Of a DNA stretch of 32,658 nt, positions 1 through 5,915 are shown in pieces. The position numbers and the translations under genes were made by a program. Below the pieces are notes generated by a model. The model worked only from the letters and a program-made list of their open reading frames with translations, made no database searches and was not told the origin of the DNA. Source of the stretch: Opitutus sp. GAS368 (lineage in GTDB: Bacteria > Verrucomicrobiota > Verrucomicrobiia > Opitutales > Opitutaceae). Position 1 is the first letter of the stretch. Each line of letters opens with the position of its first letter. The stretch lies in the NCBI GenBank assembly GCA_945869845.1, contig CAMBRG010000027.1, forward strand, positions 1-32,658, given 5' to 3'.

Positions 1-42
1 ATACCCGGCACCCTCGCAGAAAACCCGCCGGCTCACAACGGG

Positions 43-1233
43 GTGTTCGGCACTACATCGCTCCAAAAAATCAACTTCCCTCGTAAACCGCCCCGCTGGA
101 AAAATCGCTCTCCTCTGAAACTATTTTCACTCCCTGCTCCAACTGCGGAACTCGGGCTACCCCGACAGCCCGAACCACCGAGCCAAATCCCACTCACCAC
201 CGCCGAGGGCTTCGCGGTGCCGCAGCCGGGAAAAGTGTTTTCGTTTCCCCGCGACCACGGCTCGCATCCCGCATTCAAACTCGAGTGGTGGTATCTCACC
301 GGGCACCTCTACACCGAGGCGGCCGAGGGAAAAAGCGCCCGCCGCTTCGGTTTTCAGGCGACGTTTTTCCGCCAAGCTGCCACCGACAAATCGACGCAGT
401 TGCAACTCGCGCACATGGCGCTGCTCGACGCAGCCACGGGAAAATTTCTCCACCAGGAACGGCTCGATCGCTCCGGCTGGGACGCCGCCGCGTCCACCGA
501 AACGCTCGACGTGCGGCAAGGTCCTTGGTCCCTGCGGCTCACCGATCCCGCCTCGATCGCCGGCGCCGAACGCATCGAACTGCGCGGCGGCATTCAGGCC
601 GAGGCCGCGCTCGCCCTCACACTCGTGCCCGCCAAACCGCTCGTGGTCTTCGGTGAAAACAGCGTCTCGCGCAAAGGCGCCGCGCCGACCGCCGCGAGTT
701 ACTACCTCACGTTTTCCCGACTCCGCGCCGAGGGCGAACTTACGCTCGGCACCGAGAAACTCAGCGTGCGCGGCGAAGCGTGGATGGATCACGAGATCAG
801 CAGCAGCCAGCTCGACACGAACCAAGTCGGCTGGGATTGGGTGAGCATCCAGTTCACCGACGGCCGCGAGCTCATGGTGTATCAGCTGCGCGCGCGCGGC
901 GGCGGCACTGACCCCGCTTCCAGCCTCACCTGGGTGGACGCCGCCGGAAAACCCGAGAAACGGAGTTTCAAATGGGAGGTGCTCGACACCTGGAAGAGTC
1001 CCGAGACGGGAGCGGTGTATCCCGTGCGCATCGCCCTCGCGACGATCGATCCGGCCACCGGCGCGGCGGTGCGCTACACGCTGGAACCGCTCGCGCGCGC
1101 GCAGGAACTCGCGGGCAGCGTGGGCGGCATCGCGTATTGGGAAGGCGCGTGCCGCGTGTTCGACGCGACGGGCCGCGAGGTCGGCTCCGCCTACATGGAA
1201 CTCACCGGCTACGCGGCGGAGTTGAAGTTGTAA
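43..1233 (+). CDS. AttH/CrtC-like lipocalin-fold secreted hydrolase-family protein (5' end uncertain)
   Basis: The protein resembles the AttH / 'predicted secreted hydrolase' family, which is related to carotenoid 1,2-hydratase (CrtC) and has a tandem lipocalin-like fold. Family hallmarks seen are SFPRDHGSHPAFKLEWWYLT (about residues 67-86), WMDHE (about 247-251) and GWDWVSIQF (about 263-271). In other bacteria such genes often sit beside FtsX/MacB-type ABC transporters and are exported, but the biochemical role is mostly unknown. A GTG at 43 gives 396 aa, but the frame is open to the left edge and the first 40 or so residues (basic, proline-rich) look neither like a signal peptide nor like the family, so the true start may lie outside the window or further downstream. 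The gene ends with TAA just before a Fic-gene remnant in the same frame. The family assignment is firm; the start is not. Confidence 0.8.
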   Translation: MFGTTSLQKINFPRKPPRWKNRSPLKLFSLPAPTAELGLPRQPEPPSQIPLTTAEGFAVPQPGKVFSFPRDHGSHPAFKLEWWYLTGHLYTEAAEGKSARRFGFQATFFRQAATDKSTQLQLAHMALLDAATGKFLHQERLDRSGWDAAASTETLDVRQGPWSLRLTDPASIAGAERIELRGGIQAEAALALTLVPAKPLVVFGENSVSRKGAAPTAASYYLTFSRLRAEGELTLGTEKLSVRGEAWMDHEISSSQLDTNQVGWDWVSIQFTDGRELMVYQLRARGGGTDPASSLTWVDAAGKPEKRSFKWEVLDTWKSPETGAVYPVRIALATIDPATGAAVRYTLEPLARAQELAGSVGGIAYWEGACRVFDATGREVGSAYMELTGYAAELKL

Positions 1234-1284
1234 GCCGCTTCCATCACAGGCTGCGCTTCCAACTCCACCCGTCGACCAGGGGCG

Positions 1285-1452
1285 CAGCTCAATTTCGCGG
1301 CGGCTGGGTCTCATCACCGGTTCGCATGCGTTCATCCCTTTCAAGACGGGAACGGGCGTGTGGTCCGTCTCTTCACGCAGGCTTATCTCGCGAAAGCGGG
1401 CATCGAAACAGGCGGCCTGTGGGATATCTCGCGGGGCTTGGCGGAGCGATAA
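1285..1452 (+). pseudogene. 3' remnant of a Fic-family (AMP transferase) gene
   Basis: Frame 1 downstream of the AttH-like gene encodes a short stretch ending at TAA 1450-1452 that contains AAAGSHHRFACVHPFQDGNG followed by RVVRLFTQAYLAKAG. HPFxDGNGRxxR is the catalytic signature of Fic proteins, in which the His deprotonates the target hydroxyl and the DGNG loop binds nucleotide phosphate. The preceding HHRF and following LF.QAYL also match the family helices. Complete Fic proteins usually exceed 200 aa, and nothing upstream resembles the rest of the domain: the frame runs back directly into the stop codon of the AttH-like gene. No convincing start codon precedes the motif. I read it as the surviving 3' end of a truncated gene, pointing towards the 3' end of the adjacent hsdR. 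Motif identification is strong; expression is unlikely. Confidence 0.75.
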
Positions 1453-1566
1453 CTCTCGACTCGTGCATCGGCTAACTGGAGTCAGCCATGCGGGACGCGA
1501 GTAGTTAGTGAGTTTTATGCACGCTATTGGCGAAAGCCCGCTTCTTTAGCCTCAACGGCACCAAGT

Positions 1567-4500
1567 TTATTTCTCGTAGGTCATTCCAAACACGGTGTCC
1601 GTAAGCCAACCGCGGAATGATTCGTTGTCCTGGAATTGCTTGAAGAGCTGGGCGTCGTCTTTGAAGAGCGCAGTGATGACTCGCTTGAGCGCCTTGTCGT
1701 GCTCGATCTTGGCGTTCTGTCGGTCGGAGTTTTTCTTGGCGTTCTGATATTTCGCATCGGCTGCCACCTTCTGGGGTATCTCGCCAGTGATGCGTTGCTC
1801 CATCCGTTTCGCATCGGCGAAGAGACCACCGAACTGGTCGTTGAACGCCTTCACGATGTTCGAGAGCCTATCTAGTTCTGGTTCGGCTTTTCGCCCTCCG
1901 CCTGATGTCGGCACGGGCTCGATCTCGGCATTCGCATCCGGCAGCGCGATGGCCATCGTCGCCTTCTTCTCGGCCCGGTAGCTGTCCATGTCGATGGCTT
2001 CGAGGATGCCTTTGGCGAGGTCTTCCTCGATGGGCGCAGGCAGTTTCGAAATGAGGAAGTTCAGGAAGATCGAGAGCTTCTCCCAGTCTTGCACGCCATA
2101 CGGCAGGATCGTGGCGAGGAAGTCGTAAGTGCGGGTAAACGCCTTGGCCTTGCCCTTGAAATCCACCTGTCCGTCTTCATCAAGGTCGTTCACATAGACG
2201 GCCACGCACGCGTCGAGAATGGGGTCGAGTTTGTCACGGTCGGCGCCGCCCAGATACAACTCCACCAGCGCGTTGATCTGGTCGGGCGAATAAACCTGAT
2301 ACTTGTCCAGTTCACCCTTGAGCGTGTGGAGCTTGTTCGGGTCGGTCTCCTTGCTGAGGATCGTGGTGCGGTAGTAATCGGCGAAAGACTTCTCAATGAC
2401 CTCGGTGTCGTTCTGGAAATCGAGCACGAAGACATCGTGCTTCTTGGGGTGCGCCCGGTTCAGACGGGACAGTGTCTGCACGGCTTTGATGCCGCTGAGC
2501 GCCTTGTCCACATACATGGTGTGCAGGAGCGGCTCGTCGTAGCCGGTCTGGAACTTGTCCGCGCAGATGAGGAAACGATAGGGGTCCTCCTGAATCCGGT
2601 CGGCTATTTCACCGCTGGGGAAGCCATTGAGTTTCGATTCGCTGACCTTTTCGCCTTTGTATTCCGGCTCGCCGGAGAAAGCGACGATGGGGCGGTAAGG
2701 GCTTTTGATCTCGGTGAGGTAGGCGTTGAACGCCATGAAATACTCGATCGCCCGTTGGATGCTACCGGTAACGACCATCGCCCGAGCCTGGCCACCGATT
2801 TTATTCTGACCGCTGACCTGTTCGAGGAAGTGGTCCACCATGATCTCCGCTTTGTCACGGATGGCCTTGCTATGGCTCTCCACATAGACGCGTAGCTTTT
2901 TGCGGGCCTTCTTTACGTCATATTCGGGGTCGCCCTCCACGGTCTTGGCGAGGCGGTAGTAGCTCGCGACGGGGGTATAGCTTTTCAGCACATCGAGGAT
3001 GAAGCCTTCCTGAATGGCCTGCTTCATCGTGTAGGGATGGAAGGGGCGGTGCTTCACCTCGCCGCCTTCGGAATACTCGACGCCGAACATCTCTAGCGTC
3101 TTGTTCTTCGGCGTGGCGGTGAAGGCAAAGTAGCTGGCGTTCTTGGCGAGCTTCTTCTTTTTGATCCTTTCATCGAGGGCGTCGTTGATCTCGTCCTCAC
3201 TATCCGTCACCGCCTGGCTGACGGCGGAGGACGTCTTGCCGCTCTGGCTGGAGTGCGCCTCGTCGATGATGATGGCGAATTTTCCGCCGCGATGCTCGTC
3301 GCCGATGCTGTCGAGCACATGGGGAAAGGTTTGCACCGTGGAAATGATGAGCTTCTTGCCGTCCGTGAGATATTTCGTGAGCTGCTCCGTCTTGGAAGTG
3401 CCTCCGCCTTCCTTCACCGCGCCGATGATGCTGCCCACCTGGGCAAAGCCCTTGATCGTCTCGCGGATTTGTTTGTCGAGCAGGCGGCGGTCGGTAACGA
3501 CGATGACGGAATCGAAGACCGTCTTCCCGTCCTTGGTCAGGCTGATCAACTGATGCGCCAGCCACGCGATGGAGTTCGACTTTCCGCTGCCCGCGCTGTG
3601 CTGGATGAGGTAGCGCTTGCCCGCCCCGTGCTCCTGCACATCGGCCAAAATCATCCTCACCACATCGAGCTGATGGTAGCGGGGGAAAATCTGCACCTGC
3701 TTCTTCTTGCCCGTCTTCGGGTTTTCCTCCTCCACGACTTGCGCGTAGTTCTCTAAAATCTCCGTCAGCCGCGCCGGGGTGAGGATGCGCTTCCAAAGGT
3801 AGTCGGTCTTGAGGCCGTCGGGATTCGGGGGATTGCCCGCGCCATCGTTCCAGCCTTGATCGAAGGGCAGAAACCACGAGTCCTTCGCCGTGCCGCCCTT
3901 GCCTTTGAGCGCGGTGCACATCGCCACCTTATTGTCATCCACCGCAAAATGGACGACACAGCGGCCAAACATGAAGAGCGGCTCGCGGGGATCGCGGTCG
4001 CGTTTGTATTGCTCGATGGCGTCGTCGACCGTCTGCTTGGTCAGGCTGTTCTTCAGCTCAAACGTGATGACAGGCAGCCCGTTGATGAAGGCACACAAAT
4101 CCAGCGACCGCTTGTTTTCCCGGCTGAAGTGCAGTTGCCGCGTGATGCTGAAGCGGTTCTTCGCATGGCGCTCCACTGCCTTCGCGTTCTCCGCCGAGGG
4201 CTTGCCGTAGAAAAGATCGAAACTCAGCGCCCCGTGCTTGATGCCGTGGCGCAGCACATCGATCACCCCGCGTCGAGTGATCTCCCCTTGTAGTCGGGCG
4301 AGGAACTTCTGCCGCGCCATGCCCTCTTTGTCTTTGTAATTCCCGACGCCCAGCTTCGCCCATTCCTCCGGCTGCGTGGCCATGAGAAAGGAAAAGAGCT
4401 GCTCCGAATCCACGGCAAATTCGTGGTCATACGCCGCATCATTTCCCGCCAACCAACCACTGCCACCCTTGGCGGGAGCAGCCTCGGCCACGACACCCGC

Positions 4501-4587
4501 CGCGCCGGAGGCCAAACCAACCGTCCCGGTCATGTGGCGCATGATCAGGGTTTCAAGTCCTTTTTCGGTGGTGTCGGTTTTCTTCAT
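1567..4587 (-). CDS. hsdR: Type I restriction enzyme R subunit (HsdR): nuclease and DNA translocase
   Basis: HsdR powers the type I restriction complex: it pumps DNA using ATP and cuts it when translocation stalls, working with HsdM2S. Visible elements are an N-terminal PD-(D/E)xK nuclease core with ITFELKN (about 174-180) and the following QY (about 193-194). The SF2 motor has Walker A SAGSGKS (331-337), DEAH (442-445), FTATP (489-493) and motif VI QTLSRLNRAHP (704-714). A helical C-terminus, presumably for complex assembly, follows. The start was set at ATG 4587 (MKKTDTTEKG), giving 1006 aa, normal for HsdR. An upstream in-frame ATG at 4725 would overlap the PIN gene by more than 130 bp. 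The gene begins only 4 nt after the PIN toxin stop, so it is probably co-transcribed with the HTH/PIN pair rather than lying directly behind hsdS. No disruption is seen. Confidence 0.95.
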   Translation of the reverse strand: MKKTDTTEKGLETLIMRHMTGTVGLASGAAGVVAEAAPAKGGSGWLAGNDAAYDHEFAVDSEQLFSFLMATQPEEWAKLGVGNYKDKEGMARQKFLARLQGEITRRGVIDVLRHGIKHGALSFDLFYGKPSAENAKAVERHAKNRFSITRQLHFSRENKRSLDLCAFINGLPVITFELKNSLTKQTVDDAIEQYKRDRDPREPLFMFGRCVVHFAVDDNKVAMCTALKGKGGTAKDSWFLPFDQGWNDGAGNPPNPDGLKTDYLWKRILTPARLTEILENYAQVVEEENPKTGKKKQVQIFPRYHQLDVVRMILADVQEHGAGKRYLIQHSAGSGKSNSIAWLAHQLISLTKDGKTVFDSVIVVTDRRLLDKQIRETIKGFAQVGSIIGAVKEGGGTSKTEQLTKYLTDGKKLIISTVQTFPHVLDSIGDEHRGGKFAIIIDEAHSSQSGKTSSAVSQAVTDSEDEINDALDERIKKKKLAKNASYFAFTATPKNKTLEMFGVEYSEGGEVKHRPFHPYTMKQAIQEGFILDVLKSYTPVASYYRLAKTVEGDPEYDVKKARKKLRVYVESHSKAIRDKAEIMVDHFLEQVSGQNKIGGQARAMVVTGSIQRAIEYFMAFNAYLTEIKSPYRPIVAFSGEPEYKGEKVSESKLNGFPSGEIADRIQEDPYRFLICADKFQTGYDEPLLHTMYVDKALSGIKAVQTLSRLNRAHPKKHDVFVLDFQNDTEVIEKSFADYYRTTILSKETDPNKLHTLKGELDKYQVYSPDQINALVELYLGGADRDKLDPILDACVAVYVNDLDEDGQVDFKGKAKAFTRTYDFLATILPYGVQDWEKLSIFLNFLISKLPAPIEEDLAKGILEAIDMDSYRAEKKATMAIALPDANAEIEPVPTSGGGRKAEPELDRLSNIVKAFNDQFGGLFADAKRMEQRITGEIPQKVAADAKYQNAKKNSDRQNAKIEHDKALKRVITALFKDDAQLFKQFQDNESFRGWLTDTVFGMTYEK

Positions 4588-4591
4588 GGCA

Positions 4592-5161
4592 CTACTCGTT
4601 CGAATCTCCGAGAATTTCGAGCACCCGTGAGGAGAAGGCCGGGACGCTCTTGCCGAGGTGGATCGCGACATCGCGGGGATCACGTCCGTCCTCCATCGCG
4701 ATCGCCGCGATTTTGCCGATAACAATCCCTTCGCTCATTGCGAGGAGGGTGAGGAGATAATCCTGCGGATGACATGCCTCAATGCTCCACGGCAGCAACG
4801 CCTCCGCTGGAAAATGTTTCAGATTGAACGTGACGATCAGGGTGGCCCCGCCTTTCACCGCGGCGGCGACTACGTGCCGGTCCTTCTCGTGATTGGTCAT
4901 CACGGGCAGAAGCCGGTCGTGACCAAGGACGTCGGCCTCGGGAAAGGCCCGCGTGACCTCGCTCCGCCAATAGTCGGCGAGCTCCGACGGATACGGCCGC
5001 TTCAACTTCGTCGTCTGCGTATGGTGCACCTCGTCGAGTATGGTATGCGACCATTGCGGGAGAAACAGCCGGGGAGGCTCGGCCAGGCGAAGGAAGAGAT
5101 CGCACACACCGGCATTGGCGAGTACGCAGGCATCCAGAACTACTTTGAAGTCAGCTTGCAT
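4592..5161 (-). CDS. PIN-domain toxin (ribonuclease-like) embedded in the hsd locus
   Basis: This 189-aa protein has the PIN-fold layout: VVLDACVLANAG near the N-terminus (D10 as first acidic residue), ILDEV (D43/E44), NHEKDRHVVAAA (D94), and the strand-turn TFNLKHFP (111-118) typical of PIN proteins that use Mg2+ to cleave RNA. ATG 5161 was chosen because it places the acidic motif at the usual distance from the N-terminus and overlaps the upstream helix-turn-helix gene by only 11 nt. An ATG at 5245 would lie deep inside that gene. The pair has antitoxin-toxin order and coupling typical of type II TA modules. It lies immediately before hsdR (4-nt gap) and probably shares its transcript. RNase activity and the TA role are inferred from family and layout. 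Confidence 0.85.
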   Translation of the reverse strand: MQADFKVVLDACVLANAGVCDLFLRLAEPPRLFLPQWSHTILDEVHHTQTTKLKRPYPSELADYWRSEVTRAFPEADVLGHDRLLPVMTNHEKDRHVVAAAVKGGATLIVTFNLKHFPAEALLPWSIEACHPQDYLLTLLAMSEGIVIGKIAAIAMEDGRDPRDVAIHLGKSVPAFSSRVLEILGDSNE

Positions 5162-5606
5162 CCCCCGTGTAGTCGGTGTCGTAGCGATCGTTGGCCTTGA
5201 GCTTCTTGAAGAGGCGACTGAGTGCGGCGCGCCGGTCTTTATCACGGACCTGCTGGCAGGTGCGAAGGTCCTTGAGTGTCACGCGGCGGTGTGTTCCGAC
5301 GCGGGTGTGGGGGACTTCGCCTTTGTCCATCAGGTTGACCAGGTGCTGCCGCGACATGCCAAGAAACGTTGCGGCTGCTTGGGTCGTAAAGGTCTCGTCC
5401 TCCGGCATCAGCACGACGGAGCGCCCCTGCTGCATCTGCCGGATGATGTTGACGAGCACATGAAAGATCGGGTCGGGCAGGTCGATTCTCACGCCTTCGC
5501 GACCGACCAAAGCGGGTCGTTCCTCGCGGCTGACAAGGATCATCAATTGGTCCAGCTCGGCTGGATCCATGACGGAGGGATCGAGACGATTTTCTGTTGA
5601 GTTCAT
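5151..5606 (-). CDS. Excisionase-type helix-turn-helix protein, probable antitoxin of the PIN toxin
   Basis: The 151-aa product has a MerR/excisionase-like winged helix at about residues 72-114 (FTTQAAATFLGMSRQHLVNL, then GEVPHTRVGTHRRV and LKDL). This pattern is common in DNA-binding antitoxins and excisionases. The N-terminal 70 residues are mostly helical and contain DPIFHVLVNIIRQMQQG, which might mediate dimer or toxin contact. The C-terminus is basic and then acidic. It overlaps the downstream PIN gene by 11 nt, supporting a TA pair. It probably represses its own promoter: an imperfect inverted repeat and a promoter-like sequence lie in the 60 bp upstream. Because the pair precedes hsdR by 4 nt, this regulator could also control restriction subunit synthesis. 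An excisionase of a lost element is the alternative reading, but the PIN partner argues against it. Confidence 0.8.
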   Translation of the reverse strand: MNSTENRLDPSVMDPAELDQLMILVSREERPALVGREGVRIDLPDPIFHVLVNIIRQMQQGRSVVLMPEDETFTTQAAATFLGMSRQHLVNLMDKGEVPHTRVGTHRRVTLKDLRTCQQVRDKDRRAALSRLFKKLKANDRYDTDYTGDAS

Positions 5607-5666
5607 GTGGCTACTATGGGCAAGAGAAGTCGAATCTCAACACTATAAACGCCACAGACGCTATAT
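5607..5666 (-). promoter_or_regulatory. Candidate promoter and operator for the HTH-PIN-hsdR transcript
   Basis: On the minus strand, TTGAGA (plus positions 5635-5640) and CATAGT (5613-5618) are separated by 16 bp, like a sigma-70 promoter ending just before the HTH gene. Upstream of it is the imperfect inverted repeat TATAGCG-7 nt-CGTTTATA (5644-5665), a plausible binding site for the HTH protein. The stretch is more A/T-rich than its surroundings. This is pattern-based only. Confidence 0.35.
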
Positions 5667-5915
5667 TCACCAATCGCTGGTTTCATCCGATTTCGGATCA
5701 ATTTCATCGTATTTAGGCGCTTTTTGCGAGTCCTGCGAGGTTTCGGCGGGCGGGGCGGGGAGATGGGCGGCGGCTTCGCGCACGTCCAGCTTGCCCGTCA
5801 CGAGGTCGGCGGTCAGGCGCGTCCGGTATTCCTGCATCAGCGCGATTTCTCGCTCGGTGCGGGCGATGGCGGTGATTCGCTCACCAATTTTGCCGCTCAA
5901 CGAAGTTAGTATCAT
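5667..5915 (-). CDS. 82-aa HsdS C-terminal-like ORF, probable remnant of a former hsdS
   Basis: The ORF begins with an ATG overlapping the stop of the methyltransferase-HEPN gene (ATGA, 5912-5915). It encodes MILTSLSGKIGERITAIART, then EREIALMQEYRTRLTADLVT and GKLDVREAAAHLPAP. The part from IARTERE onward is almost identical to the end of the HsdS encoded at 8230-9642, but the first residues (LSGKIGERITA) differ from that protein's equivalent, so it seems to derive from a different hsdS allele. It corresponds to the conserved distal helix of HsdS, without any target-recognition domain. It then has its own acidic tail ending at 5667. It could be a silent leftover of allele replacement, or a small coiled-coil peptide able to compete in HsdM/HsdS assembly. 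The sequence relationship is certain; function is not. Confidence 0.6.
   Translation of the reverse strand: MILTSLSGKIGERITAIARTEREIALMQEYRTRLTADLVTGKLDVREAAAHLPAPPAETSQDSQKAPKYDEIDPKSDETSDW
5744..5874 (-). repeat. 131-bp direct repeat of the hsdS 3' region, copy A
   Basis: By eye this segment matches 8298-8428 over 131 bp with four mismatches and no gaps. It encodes the distal helix of HsdS (EREIALMQEY, LTADLVTGKLDVR) in the same orientation. The two copies bracket the methyltransferase-HEPN gene and could support deletion or exchange of that gene by homologous recombination. Confidence 0.9.

Noticed and set aside
4588-4725. N-terminal extension of HsdR to an ATG at 4725
   Set aside because: The extension is Ser/Arg-rich, does not resemble HsdR and overlaps the PIN toxin coding sequence; ATG 4587 fits the family and the 4-nt gap.
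5647-5666. Possible CRISPR or other array in the A/T-rich gap before the HTH gene
   Set aside because: Only one imperfect inverted repeat is present and no regularly spaced repeats were found here or elsewhere in the window.
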